A DNA stretch of 62,584 nt from Candidatus Fermentithermobacillaceae bacterium (GTDB lineage: Bacteria > Bacillota > Sulfobacillia > Fermentithermobacillales > Fermentithermobacillaceae). Numbering within the stretch: the stretch's first letter is position 1; each line of letters opens with the position of its first letter. The DNA lies in NCBI GenBank assembly GCA_012840345.1, contig DULO01000094.1, forward strand, positions 1 to 62,584, given 5' to 3'. This document shows, piece after piece, positions 7,562 through 17,276 of this stretch. A model generated the notes under the pieces. It did not search any database. It was given only the letters and a program-made list of their open reading frames with translations, and had not been told where the DNA came from. The position numbers were made by a program, and so were the translations under genes.

Positions 7562-8302
7562 CTATACTTTGCCGACGGGAGCGCAATACACAACGAACTC
7601 ATCTTTTCCGTCCAGACCAAACATGGCGTCTATCTCGGCTTGCGGGAACGCTCCGATGGCGCAAGTGCCGCAACCTATAGACTCGGCCGCCAGGTATAGA
7701 TTCTGGCAAACGTGCCCGGCGTCCAGCAGCATTAGCCGCTGTGCTTCGCCGGCGTACCGCCATTCGCTCCGGTACGGGGTCACCGCCCATACAAAAACCA
7801 CCGGCGCTGAGGCAATCCATGTCATGCTTCCGGAAGCCGCCGCTACCCTCGATTCGATGTCGGGCGCCGCCTCAATCAACGCGAGTTGGTGCGACATGGC
7901 GAGATAGCGATAGATTCCGGGCTCAAGTCCCTGAACCCGGGTTACGGCCAGATAGGTGTCGAACGGGTGGCGGCATCCCGCGGAAGGGACCGTCCTGTAA
8001 GCGCGGGCGCCGGGCACCACTTCCCTGACGCCCTGAGTGGCCCACAAGAGATACGCGAGCTCATCGAGGGTCAAAGACTCGCTTGTAAACCTGCGCCTGC
8101 TCTTCCTGTCATTGACGCAATCGTAAATATGGGCCTTTGTCACGACTTCCTTTTTCGGCTTTGGAAGATCAACCAAGCGGGCGCCTTCGGGTACAGGCTT
8201 CTCAAAAGGAGGTAGAGGGGCTCCTTTCTTCTGGTCGGAGTCGATCTCTCTGACCCCGAATCCCGACTTCATCACGTTCCTCTTATCTTCGACGGCGCTC
8301 AT
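7562..8302 (-). CDS. SagB/ThcOx-type nitroreductase-family oxidoreductase
   Basis: A 246-residue flavoprotein of the nitroreductase superfamily. Recognisable blocks are RKSRRRFTSESLTLDELAYL (about 67-87), the WATQGVREV.GARAYRTVPSAGCRHPFDTYL stretch, and a C-terminal segment LDAGHVCQNLYLAAESIGCGTCAIGAF typical of SagB-type domains that use FMN. Family members include azoline dehydrogenases of peptide natural products and stand-alone reductases. No cyclodehydratase or precursor peptide is visible here, so a stand-alone reductase is more likely. It is the first gene of a pair with the metallo-hydrolase. Confidence 0.85.
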   Translation of the reverse strand: MSAVEDKRNVMKSGFGVREIDSDQKKGAPLPPFEKPVPEGARLVDLPKPKKEVVTKAHIYDCVNDRKSRRRFTSESLTLDELAYLLWATQGVREVVPGARAYRTVPSAGCRHPFDTYLAVTRVQGLEPGIYRYLAMSHQLALIEAAPDIESRVAAASGSMTWIASAPVVFVWAVTPYRSEWRYAGEAQRLMLLDAGHVCQNLYLAAESIGCGTCAIGAFPQAEIDAMFGLDGKDEFVVYCAPVGKV

Positions 8303-8415
8303 ATCATCGTCTCCCCGACAAATCTTTCTTCACCGGATGTTTTCGTTGTTCTTGCGCCTACGCCCTCTTACCTGCTTAAGAATCCGCGAGATCCCCGCTC
8401 AAAGTGGCGGACCGT

Positions 8416-8446
8416 AGAGCCCTAAGGCATAATTGGAGAGGGCTCT
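8416..8446. other. Inverted repeat in a divergent intergenic region
   Basis: A perfect 8-bp inverted repeat (AGAGCCCT and AGGGCTCT, 15-base loop) lies between the divergent SagB-type gene and the phosphatase gene. It could be an operator or a leader hairpin. There is no T run, so it is not a standard terminator. Confidence 0.4.
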
Positions 8447-8495
8447 TACCCAGCCAAAAAACGAACCGCCGGAACTGGAGGGTTTTGGGATTAGC

Positions 8496-9101
8496 ATGAT
8501 CACTTTCTACCTGGTAAGACACGGCGAAAGCGAAGGGAACGTCTTGGGAGTACATCCCGGAGATCTTCCCTTCCACCTCACAGACCTGGGCAAAGCCCAA
8601 GCTGAGAAAACGGCCAAAGCGCTGTCCGGAATCGCTCTAGACTGGGTCTACGCCAGCGACCACGTCAGGACCCAAGAAACCGCGGACTTCATCATGCGGT
8701 ACCAACACTGCCCGCTGGAATACGACCGCCGCCTGTGGGACCTAATACAGGGCGAGCTCCGGGGACTTACAAAGGCTCAAGTGCGCGAGAGGTTTCCTGA
8801 AGTCGCCAAAGCAATGGAGGAAGACATCTATACCGCCACCCGCCCCGGGGGAGGCGAGTCGTTCAACGATCTGCTGGCCAGGGCGTGGGACTTCATGGAG
8901 GACATAGCGTCCCGGTGGAAAGACCGCGAAGACGCGCGGATCGGCGTGGTGACTCACGGCGGCGTAATCAACGTTATCGTGCGGAAGATCCAGGGCGGGC
9001 CGGTACTGCCCATTGTCCGCAATTGCTCCATCAGTGTGGTCACGTGGGACAAGGGAAAGTGGGCCGTGTTAAAGAACGACGACGTAAGCCATTTGTGCTA
9101 G
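8496..9101 (+). CDS. Histidine phosphatase family protein (phosphoglycerate-mutase-like)
   Basis: A 201-residue protein with the catalytic RHGESEGN motif near the N-terminus (LVRHGESEGN, about 6-15), a second block YASDHVRTQETADF, a Glu-containing LWDLIQGELRG and the second catalytic His in VVTHGGVINV. Family members dephosphorylate small phosphoesters or act as phosphoglycerate mutases. The ATG at 8496 is chosen because it puts the phosphate-binding strand at the N-terminus and follows a GGAGG about 14 bases upstream; an upstream in-frame start would add 21 unrelated residues. It stands alone on the plus strand. The substrate is unknown. Confidence 0.9.
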   Translation: MITFYLVRHGESEGNVLGVHPGDLPFHLTDLGKAQAEKTAKALSGIALDWVYASDHVRTQETADFIMRYQHCPLEYDRRLWDLIQGELRGLTKAQVRERFPEVAKAMEEDIYTATRPGGGESFNDLLARAWDFMEDIASRWKDREDARIGVVTHGGVINVIVRKIQGGPVLPIVRNCSISVVTWDKGKWAVLKNDDVSHLC

Positions 9102-9112
9102 GCCGCTCAAAC

Positions 9113-9147
9113 AGAGACCCGCGTCGCCAGGTTGGACGCGGATCTCT
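9113..9147 (+). terminator. Hairpin after the histidine phosphatase gene
   Basis: A 13-bp stem with one mismatch (AGAGACCCGCGTC pairing with 9135-9147) starts 12 bases after the stop codon. It is followed only by a pyrimidine-rich TCCCTT, so its strength is uncertain. Confidence 0.55.
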
Positions 9148-9179
9148 TCCCTTACGGGAGCTACGATCTATGGGATCTC

Positions 9180-9947
9180 TTAGGGGACTACGAGGTCGCA
9201 GAAAGAACAAGCTGCCGGGAGCATTTCCGATGCCCTAATAACGTACTCGAAGGCTGAAGTCACGGCGTTGCCGCCGTGTACGCTCACAAACGCCCTTACC
9301 CTGGCCGTCTCAGGGGTTGGGCACACGACCACTTCCCAATTCCCGGCCGGCACTGTAAAGCCGACCTGCTCAGTGCAGCACGATTCGAAATCCTCTATGG
9401 AAACGTTACCTTGTGCAAAAGGAGGGCAAGCTTCGAGATTGATGAGTTTCACCTCGACGTCAATGTTCCCCTCTTCCAAGTTTTGTACCAAGACGTTTAT
9501 GGCGTTGTTCTGGCCCGCGCGGACGAAGAACGGGCCTGTGGTAATGGGGCCGCTTATAACGTTGTCGCCGTTCCCCATGTTGTCCTCGATCTCTCTTACT
9601 TCCCTCTTGATCTCGCACAAACCGAAACACGGGTTAGTCAAGAGACCCAGGATCAAGTTTAGTTTGTGCTGGATCTCCCGGTTATCCGGCTTGCGGCCTC
9701 TTCCTATCCATTCGGCCGACGGCCCCTCTATCTTCTCTTCAATCTTCTCGTCAATTCTCTCTTCAACCTTCTCTTCGGTCTCCTCCGGGATCTCCACCTT
9801 TTCGGTTTCAGGCTCATCGTTGACCTGAACGTTCGGTTCCAGAAGTCCTTCCGGCTGCTCTGGTTCGTTATCCGCTTCTAATGCCTCGGGACGTCCCAAG
9901 AGCGTGCCAAGAATGACCTCAAGCAGCGCGCCGGTGTTCCGCCTCAA
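9180..9947 (-). CDS. Acidic protein of unknown function with a beta-rich Cys-containing C-terminal domain
   Basis: A 255-residue protein that I cannot assign. Residues about 25-80 are very acidic and low in complexity (repeats of EEKVEERIDEKIEEKIEG type), likely a coiled coil or disordered spacer. The C-terminal half (about 125-255) looks like a beta-sandwich, with VISGPITTGPFFVRAGQNN followed by VEVKLINLEACPP and a C-terminal CSFCDLVVP. The composition recalls spore-surface or exosporium proteins of Clostridia, but this is only an impression. The start is a TTG preceded by AAGGAGG. It is monocistronic, between the phosphatase and cysK. Confidence 0.65.
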   Translation of the reverse strand: MRRNTGALLEVILGTLLGRPEALEADNEPEQPEGLLEPNVQVNDEPETEKVEIPEETEEKVEERIDEKIEEKIEGPSAEWIGRGRKPDNREIQHKLNLILGLLTNPCFGLCEIKREVREIEDNMGNGDNVISGPITTGPFFVRAGQNNAINVLVQNLEEGNIDVEVKLINLEACPPFAQGNVSIEDFESCCTEQVGFTVPAGNWEVVVCPTPETARVRAFVSVHGGNAVTSAFEYVIRASEMLPAACSFCDLVVP

Positions 9948-10040
9948 CGCAACTCTACCTCCTTGGGTTAAGGTCCTCGTGGCAGTCTATGCCGGTTGAC
10001 ATAACCGCGTGTACGATCGCGGGCCCAAGGAGTTATAAGC

Positions 10041-10069
10041 AAAAAGCCCTCCCCTAGCGGAAAGGGCCT
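10041..10069 (-). terminator. Intrinsic terminator of cysK
   Basis: On the minus strand an AGGCCCTTT/AGGGAGGGCT-type hairpin is followed directly by CTTTTTGCTT. It begins about 34 bases after the cysK stop codon. Confidence 0.75.
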
Positions 10070-10102
10070 CTGGCTGCGGAATACGCTCGCTGACGATCTG
10101 GT

Positions 10103-11038
10103 TTATTCGTCCCGGCAGAGTTGCGTGCTAAGGTACTTTTCCCCTCCGTCGGCCATGATTGCTACGACGACGCTGTCTTTAGGAAGCCCTCTGGCTACGC
10201 GAACGGCGCCGCACACGGTAGTCCCTGTTGAGACCCCGCAAAAGATGCCTTCTTCTTTGGCCAGGCGGCGCGCCATCTCTACCGCTTCGGCATCGCTTAC
10301 AAGTTCAACCCGGTCAATAACCTGGGGATCCAGAATCCCGGGCATGATGCCGTCTCCGATTCCTTCTTGGCAGTGATGGCCGAACTCGCCTCCGCTCAGC
10401 AAAGGAGCTTTGTCAGGTTCCACCGCGACAATCTGAGCCGACGGGATAACCTCTTTGAGCTTCTTGCCCACCCCGGTTATGGTTCCTCCGGTCCCGATGC
10501 CGGCTACGAAAGCGTGGATGTTATTGCCCAAGTCCTCCAGCAACTCTCTTGCCGTAGACCCATAGTGGGCGTCAAGGTTGGCAGGGTTATCAAACTGAGA
10601 TGCCCAGAAAGCCCCCGGATGCTCACGCAAGATCCGTTGTACCGTATCAAGGCAGATTTCCAGGGTTTCTTTTATGTCTTTGCCCACGGGAGTAAGCACC
10701 AACTCGGCCCCATACGCCGAAAGCACCTTGCGCCTTTCCATGCTCATGTTCTCAGGCAGGCAGATTATCACTTTGTACCCTTTGGCGGCGCCGATCATTG
10801 CCAGGGATATCCCCTGATTTCCGCTGGAAGCCTCCACTATGGTGTCCCCGGGCTTAATCCGTCCCTGTCTTTCCGCTTCTTCGATGATCGCCAGGGCGGT
10901 CCGGGCCTTGATGCTTCCGCCCGGGTTCAACGACTCGACCTTCAGAAGGATTCGAGCACCATCGGCCGGGCTAATCTTACACAGTTCGACCAGCGGCGTG
11001 TTGCCTATACATTCCAAGACGCTCTTGTAGACAGGCAC
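10103..11038 (-). CDS. cysK: Cysteine synthase family PLP enzyme
   Basis: O-acetylserine sulfhydrylase-type fold type II PLP enzyme, 311 residues, the usual size for CysK. GNTPLVEL (about 12-19) opens the domain. The PLP lysine is in NPGGSIKART (about 37-46). The substrate loop reads SSGNQG where classical CysK has TSGNTG, and the phosphate-binding loop is GTGGTITG (about 177-184). It would make cysteine from O-acetylserine and sulfide; cystathionine beta-synthase-like or related activity is possible because of the altered loop. The start is a GTG with GGAGGG upstream. Monocistronic, with its own terminator. Confidence 0.9.
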   Translation of the reverse strand: MPVYKSVLECIGNTPLVELCKISPADGARILLKVESLNPGGSIKARTALAIIEEAERQGRIKPGDTIVEASSGNQGISLAMIGAAKGYKVIICLPENMSMERRKVLSAYGAELVLTPVGKDIKETLEICLDTVQRILREHPGAFWASQFDNPANLDAHYGSTARELLEDLGNNIHAFVAGIGTGGTITGVGKKLKEVIPSAQIVAVEPDKAPLLSGGEFGHHCQEGIGDGIMPGILDPQVIDRVELVSDAEAVEMARRLAKEEGIFCGVSTGTTVCGAVRVARGLPKDSVVVAIMADGGEKYLSTQLCRDE

Positions 11039-11252
11039 TTTTGACCCTCCAAGCTCTATTCCTGGTTAACAGCACTTTTTAGAATCCAGATAATTAGTTA
11101 ACTTAGCTAAGTCGTTTTTCCTGCTGTGCTTCGACCAAAGCGCATCCTTCTTCAAACCCGCCCTTGTGCGGGCCGATCTTGTTCTGATAGAGTGGGCTCT
11201 GCACAGGCATCATTTGCGGTGATCCGGAATCTACCGTCGGGGGGATGGCTTT

Positions 11253-12959
<1,707 letters not shown>

Positions 12960-13006
12960 GCGGCTTTTTCGGCTTTTACCAAGTGGTTCGCTAGTTGCGC
13001 CAGCTG

Positions 13007-13038
13007 AAGGAATCCGTTCGACCGGATTCCTTTCCTTT
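13007..13038 (+). terminator. Intrinsic terminator of glnS
   Basis: A perfect 10-bp stem (AAGGAATCCG pairing with 13023-13032) with a six-base loop is followed by TCCTTTTT. Its presence suggests that transcripts of the full-length glnS frame end here. Confidence 0.85.
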
Positions 13039-13131
13039 TTGCGCAGGAATGGGACGGGCCTTTCTAGAACTCAGATAGCCATGACGAGCACGACAAGATC
13101 TTGCCCTGCTCATAACTAAGGAGTGCTTGCC

Positions 13132-13584
13132 GTGGGTCCTGTCTACAACGATATGGTTAGGTTTTTCCTGATGGATGAGTGGAAGTTCACGCCCCTCGAG
13201 GGCAAGCCGATACTGCAGATGGGGTTCTCGGGCCGGAATGGGAACTGGACCTGCGTCGCGCACGCCCACGACGAGAAAAAGCAAGTGGTTTTCCTGTCCA
13301 TTTGCTCGATCAAGGTACCTGAGGCCAAGCGGCACCGGGTGGCGGAGTTTCTTACGCGCGCCAACTACGGCCTTATAATCGGGAACTTCGAAATGGACTA
13401 CGAAGACGGAGAGATTAGATACAAGACCAGCGTGGCCTTGGGGGATGACCGCGTTCCGCCGGAGATAATGAAGCCCTTGGTCTACATAAACGTGGCTATG
13501 ATGGACAGATACCTTCCCGGCATCATGGCGGTGGCTCATGGAAATGTCTCGCCGGAGGACGCCATCAGAGAAATCGAAGGGTAG
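13132..13584 (+). CDS. YbjN-like domain protein
   Basis: A 150-residue protein resembling the YbjN / type III secretion chaperone-like fold: alternating strands such as PILQMGFSGRNGNWTCVAHAHDE, then a helix (KRHRVAEFLTRANYGL) and a final amphipathic segment (VYINVAMMDRYLPGIMAVAHG). YbjN-type proteins are thought to be accessory or chaperone-like factors; no catalytic residues are known. GTG at 13132 is chosen because AAGGAG lies 8 bases upstream; a GTG at 13123 overlaps that site. It sits between two terminators, so it is probably monocistronic. Confidence 0.75.
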   Translation: MGPVYNDMVRFFLMDEWKFTPLEGKPILQMGFSGRNGNWTCVAHAHDEKKQVVFLSICSIKVPEAKRHRVAEFLTRANYGLIIGNFEMDYEDGEIRYKTSVALGDDRVPPEIMKPLVYINVAMMDRYLPGIMAVAHGNVSPEDAIREIEG

Positions 13585-13610
13585 CGGCAGCTTCTCCCCC
13601 GCAAGACAAC

Positions 13611-13642
13611 AAAAGACCTTGAGAGAACCTCAAGGTCTTTTT
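13611..13642. terminator. Bidirectional terminator between YbjN-like and NUDIX genes
   Basis: A 13-bp stem (AAAAGACCTTGAG/CTCAAGGTCTTTT) with T runs on both strands lies between convergent genes. It overlaps the last codons of the NUDIX gene. Confidence 0.85.
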
Positions 13643-14319
13643 GCTCGTAAACGTTCCAAGGCGTAGTGGATAATCCGGGCGTGGTCGAAGGCCAAGTCTC
13701 CGGGGTCTAGGATTGACCGGTCAGCCCTGAATCCCCCGTCATCCCTGATGTTAACCTCAACCAGGAGGCTTGAGGAAAGTCTCACTTCTCCGCTCCGCAG
13801 GTTCAGGCGGTCTTTGCGTCTTAGGACGTTGCCTCCGACCTGTGGTATCCTCTCTGTGCCCGCGTCCACCACTTCGACAGAGAACCAACGGGCTTCGGAA
13901 GCGTCGTCTTCGGCACGAGGAGATATCTTTGAGGACGAGTCCAATAGCGCCACGTAGGAGACGCTTATTACCCTGGTCCGGGGATCCCTGTCCACCGCCC
14001 CCCAAGTGTACAGCTGCTCAAGGTGTACGTCCCGGAGTCCCGTTTCCTCACAGAGTTCGCGAGCCGCGGCGTCTTCAAGGCTTTCCCTCATGCCTACGAA
14101 GCCGCCCGGGAGGGCCCACTTCCCCAAGAATGGGTGGCCACCCCGCTTGACCAACAGGATCTCGGGCGTCGCTCCGGCCAGAATAACCAGGTCCACGGCA
14201 ACCGAGGGGCGTTCGTACTTCGCCGGGTCGTATCTGGCCAAGAACTCCTCTTCCGTAAGCCCGTTCTTATCTCTTAACGGACCGCCATCGCTCGCAGTTC
14301 TCCTGTCCATCTCGTCCAC
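13630..14319 (-). CDS. NUDIX hydrolase
   Basis: About 229 residues. The NUDIX box is complete: GGFVGMRESLEDAAARELCEETGL, matching GX5EX7REUXEEXGU. It is preceded by ILLVKRGGHPFLGKWALP and followed by a Trp-containing ligand strand (LYTWGAVDRDPRTRVISVSYVALL), as in ADP-ribose pyrophosphatases and related regulators. The extra ~70 C-terminal residues could be a winged-helix like that of NrtR regulators, but this is uncertain. The start is uncertain: GTG at 14319 is well spaced from AAAGGGG, ATG at 14310 is the alternative. A tRNA terminator lies just upstream. Confidence 0.82.
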   Translation of the reverse strand: MDEMDRRTASDGGPLRDKNGLTEEEFLARYDPAKYERPSVAVDLVILAGATPEILLVKRGGHPFLGKWALPGGFVGMRESLEDAAARELCEETGLRDVHLEQLYTWGAVDRDPRTRVISVSYVALLDSSSKISPRAEDDASEARWFSVEVVDAGTERIPQVGGNVLRRKDRLNLRSGEVRLSSSLLVEVNIRDDGGFRADRSILDPGDLAFDHARIIHYALERLRAKRP

Positions 14320-14385
14320 CGCCACCCCTTTCAGAAGTTCGCGCGCGTAGACCGCGCTGAGATACCCAGGGCCGGCTCGAACTGA

Positions 14386-14414
14386 ACGAAACAAAGACCC
14401 GCATTAGCGGGTCT
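14386..14414 (-). terminator. Terminator of the tRNA-Gln/tRNA-Glu transcript
   Basis: An 8-bp stem (AGACCCGC/GCGGGTCT, loop TAAT) is followed on the minus strand by TTGTTTCGTT. It starts 20 bases after the tRNA-Glu CCA end. Confidence 0.75.
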
Positions 14415-14433
14415 CATGAAACTTTGCGCTTTA

Positions 14434-14509
14434 TGGTAGCCCCAACGGGATTCGAACCCGTGTCTCCGCCGTGAGAGGGCGGTGTCCTAGGCCACTAGAC
14501 GATAGGGCC
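14434..14509 (-). tRNA. tRNA-Glu (anticodon CTC)
   Basis: A full cloverleaf is visible. The acceptor GGCCCTA pairs with TGGGGCT (including two G-U pairs), the anticodon stem is CCGCC/GGCGG with loop CTCTCAC, and the T-loop is TTCGAAT. The discriminator is A and the CCA end is encoded. It reads GAG codons and lies 8 bases after tRNA-Gln in the same transcript. Confidence 0.95.
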
Positions 14510-14517
14510 ACTACCTA

Positions 14518-14591
14518 TGGCTGGGGGAGGAGGATTCGAACCTCCGCAGACAGATCCAGAGTCTGTTGGCCTACCACTAGCCGATCCCCCA
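14518..14591 (-). tRNA. tRNA-Gln (anticodon CTG)
   Basis: The acceptor is TGGGGGA/TCCCCCA, the anticodon stem ACAGA/TCTGT with loop CTCTGGA, the T-loop TTCGAAT, and CCA is encoded. It reads CAG. It is the likely substrate both of the adjacent GltX (if non-discriminating) and of GlnS. Confidence 0.95.
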
Positions 14592-14612
14592 ACTCTGTCA
14601 CGAGCAGATTCG

Positions 14613-14641
14613 ATTATAGCATCCATCCGCGGGGCAGGCAA
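14613..14641 (-). promoter_or_regulatory. Promoter of the tRNA-Gln/tRNA-Glu unit
   Basis: On the minus strand TTGCCT (14641-14636) is followed after exactly 17 bases by a perfect TATAAT (14618-14613). The start point would fall just before tRNA-Gln. Confidence 0.8.
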
Positions 14642-14679
14642 CACCCTTAAATCACTCTTGCTGCGGGAGAATGATTCTG

Positions 14680-16182
14680 CTAGGGCTTGGCCAACCCTTC
14701 AAGCTTCCCGCTTTCAACTAAGTCGGCAGCTCTCCTGAGGCGCAGGACGGATTCTTCTTTCCCCAGGATATCCACAATTTCGAACAATCCGGGACCGCTG
14801 GTCCGGCCGGTCAAGGCCAAGCGGGTCGGATGAATGAGTTCCCCGCCCTTGATGCCTTCTTTCTCTATTAAGTCGCGGTACGCTTGCTCCTCCGCCTCAA
14901 TGTTCCAGTCCTCTACACCCGCGAGGGCCTGAGCGCCCTTGCGCAAAAGGCCGGCGGTGGAAGGCTTGGTGAAGAACTTGCGGGCGCCCGCCTCGTCAAA
15001 CTCGGTCGGGGCGGTAAAGAAGTACTCGGACATCTCGACCATTTCGTTCATGGTCCGGCTTCTTTCCCTAAGAGCCATAACGATCTTCCCCAGCCAGTCT
15101 TTCTTGCTCATGAGCTCTTCACGGCTGGCCAGGCCGGAAGCCGCGGCGACCGGGATGAACTTGCGCACCAGAGCGTCTTTGTCCATCATCCGCATGTAGT
15201 ACCCGTTCATCCACATGAGCTTGGTGGTGTCGTATACGGCCGGCGTCGTGGATACCCGGGACAGGTCGAATTCCTTTATCATCTCATCCAAGGACATTAT
15301 CTCTTTGGTGGAATCCTCAGGCGTCCATCCCAACAGGACAAGATAGTTCAACAGGGCCTCGGGAAATACTCCCTGGTCCTTGAACTCCTCGACCGTCTGA
15401 GCGCCGTGACGTTTGGAAAGCTTGGAGCGGTCGGGTGCCAGGATCATCGGAACGTGCGCGAACTTCGGCATCGGAGCGGGAAGCGCCCTGTAGATCATCA
15501 TCTGCTTGGGGGTGTTCGACAGGTGTTCTTCCGCCCTGATGACGTGGGTCATCCCCATCAGCCAATCGTCTATGACGCAGGCGAAGTTGTAAGTGGGGAT
15601 TCCGTCAGACTTCATGATGATGAAGTCCGCGATCTCCTCATTCTTGAAGGGCACCTCTCCCTTGATGAGGTCGTGAACCACGGTGACGCCGGTGTCTGGA
15701 GTTCGGAACCTTATGGCAGGACGCCTACCCTCGGCCTCGAACTCTGCGATCTGTTCGGGAGTGAGTTCCCGGCAGCGTCCGTCGTACCTGGGCGCGCGCT
15801 TTTCGGCACGGGCCCTCTCCCTGTCTTGCGCCAGCTCCTCGGGAGTGCAGAAACACTTATAGGCATAGCCCTTGTCCATAAGGAGTTTGGCGTATTTCCG
15901 GTACAGTTCCAGGCGCTCCGACTGGAAGTAAGGACCTGCCGGCCCTCCTACGATCGGTCCCTCGTCCCACTGAAGGCCGAGCCATCGAAAGGCCTGCATC
16001 ATCTTCTCGGCCGAGTCTTCAACGGTTCGCTCCGAGTCGGTGTCTTCAACCCTGAGGATGAACTTCCCGCCGCTCTTCTTGGCGAAAAGATAGTTGAAAA
16101 GCGCTGTCCTTGCCCCTCCAATATGCAGATAGCCCGTGGGAGAAGGGGCAAATCTCACTCTAACCTCGCCCATTCTTGGCAC
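14680..16182 (-). CDS. gltX: Glutamyl-tRNA synthetase
   Basis: Class I GluRS of about 500 residues. FAPSPTGYLHIGGARTALFN carries the HIGH-type motif (about 11-30) and DRSKLSKRHG is the KMSKS motif (about 250-260). The C-terminal half is the helical anticodon-binding cage. Starts at GTG 16182 or ATG 16173 are both plausible. It charges tRNA-Glu. Whether it also charges tRNA-Gln cannot be told without structural comparison of the anticodon-binding region. On the same strand just downstream lie tRNA-Gln and tRNA-Glu with their own promoter. Confidence 0.96.
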   Translation of the reverse strand: MPRMGEVRVRFAPSPTGYLHIGGARTALFNYLFAKKSGGKFILRVEDTDSERTVEDSAEKMMQAFRWLGLQWDEGPIVGGPAGPYFQSERLELYRKYAKLLMDKGYAYKCFCTPEELAQDRERARAEKRAPRYDGRCRELTPEQIAEFEAEGRRPAIRFRTPDTGVTVVHDLIKGEVPFKNEEIADFIIMKSDGIPTYNFACVIDDWLMGMTHVIRAEEHLSNTPKQMMIYRALPAPMPKFAHVPMILAPDRSKLSKRHGAQTVEEFKDQGVFPEALLNYLVLLGWTPEDSTKEIMSLDEMIKEFDLSRVSTTPAVYDTTKLMWMNGYYMRMMDKDALVRKFIPVAAASGLASREELMSKKDWLGKIVMALRERSRTMNEMVEMSEYFFTAPTEFDEAGARKFFTKPSTAGLLRKGAQALAGVEDWNIEAEEQAYRDLIEKEGIKGGELIHPTRLALTGRTSGPGLFEIVDILGKEESVLRLRRAADLVESGKLEGLAKP

Positions 16183-16199
16183 CTCATCTTCCTTGAGAA

Positions 16200-16223
16200 A
16201 GGGGCGGGATTGCTCCCGCCCCT
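16200..16223 (-). terminator. Terminator between porB and gltX
   Basis: A 10-bp GC-rich stem (AGGGGCGGGA/TCCCGCCCCT, loop GCAA on the minus strand) is followed by TTTCTC. It lies between the por operon and gltX. Confidence 0.65.
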
Positions 16224-16337
16224 CTTAACCCTCGCACGAAAGCTTCGTGCCCGCATTATATCATGCTACCGCCACTCACCGGAAAAACCGGCTTTCCGGC
16301 CTTACCCCGTCAAAACAGCCGGGGCGAAAGCGGGCTC

Positions 16338-17264
16338 TTAGTTGCTGAGCGCTTCTTCAGCCAGAAGCCTCTCCCAATTCCGGTCGACGTCTTTCTGGAT
16401 CTCCTCAAGCAGTCCCTCGTTGCCGGGCTGGAACAGGTGCCTGAACCTTCCCTGGGGCTTTAGGAAATCCACTACAGGCCTCTTCACCCTGGGTTTGTAG
16501 GTCACGCGCACTTTGCCCTCGACGATCTCGTAGAGGGGCCAGAAGCAGGTGTCCACGGCAAGCCTGCACATCTCGATGGTGTCCTTGGAGTCGCATCTCC
16601 AACCGCGCGGACACGGCGCGATGGCGTTGATGAACGCGGCTCCGCCCGCGGAAAAAGCCTTTTCGGCTTTCTGATACAGGTCGTTCCAGTGAGCCGGCGA
16701 GACCTGAGCCGCGTAGGGGATCCCGTGGGCGGCCATGATCTTCGTTAGGTCTTTCCTGTTCTCACGCTTGCCGGTGCTCACCTTGCCGACCGGGCTAGTA
16801 GTGGTGTCGGCTCCCTTAGGGGTTGCCGAAGACCGCTGAATGCCGGTGTTCATGTACGCGCCGTTGTCGTAGCATACGTACACCAGGTTGTGATTGCGCT
16901 CCATGGCGCCTGACAATGCCTGGAATCCGATATCGTAAGTGCCCCCGTCTCCACCGAAGGCGACAAACTTAATCTCTTTGTCTACCTTGCCCTGCTTCTT
17001 CAATGACCTGTACGCGGCCTCGACGCCCGACGCGGTCGCTCCCGCGCACTCAAATGCAGTGTGAACCCACGGACTGTTCCAAGACGAATACGGGTAGACT
17101 GAAGTGGACACCTCGAGGCACCCGGTAGCGTTGGTAACCACCACTGGGGCCTTGGCTCCCCTCAATATCTGCCTCACAACTATGGGAGCTCCGCACCCAG
17201 CACACAGTCTGTGCCCTGACGCGAGCACTTCTGGGACGGCGGAGAGTTCCTTTAGACTGGCCAC
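16338..17264 (-). CDS. porB: Pyruvate:ferredoxin oxidoreductase, beta subunit
   Basis: The thiamine-diphosphate-binding subunit, 308 residues. LCAGCGAPIVVRQ near residue 20 supplies part of the cluster ligands, and the TPP motif runs from GGDGGTYDIGFQALSGA to YDNGAYMNTGIQ (about 104-145). A further Cys pair is in CPRGWRC. With the other three subunits it converts pyruvate and CoA to acetyl-CoA, CO2 and reduced ferredoxin in the cytoplasm. It is the last gene of porC-porD-porA-porB, 12 bases after porA, and starts at GTG behind AGGAGGGG. Confidence 0.93.
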   Translation of the reverse strand: MASLKELSAVPEVLASGHRLCAGCGAPIVVRQILRGAKAPVVVTNATGCLEVSTSVYPYSSWNSPWVHTAFECAGATASGVEAAYRSLKKQGKVDKEIKFVAFGGDGGTYDIGFQALSGAMERNHNLVYVCYDNGAYMNTGIQRSSATPKGADTTTSPVGKVSTGKRENRKDLTKIMAAHGIPYAAQVSPAHWNDLYQKAEKAFSAGGAAFINAIAPCPRGWRCDSKDTIEMCRLAVDTCFWPLYEIVEGKVRVTYKPRVKRPVVDFLKPQGRFRHLFQPGNEGLLEEIQKDVDRNWERLLAEEALSN

Positions 17265-17276
17265 TTAAAACCCCTC

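Noticed and set aside
14884-16341. A long open frame of 485 codons on the plus strand opposite gltX
   Set aside because: It is a mirror of gltX codon usage. It lacks family motifs and a ribosome-binding site, while the minus strand encodes a full-length GluRS.
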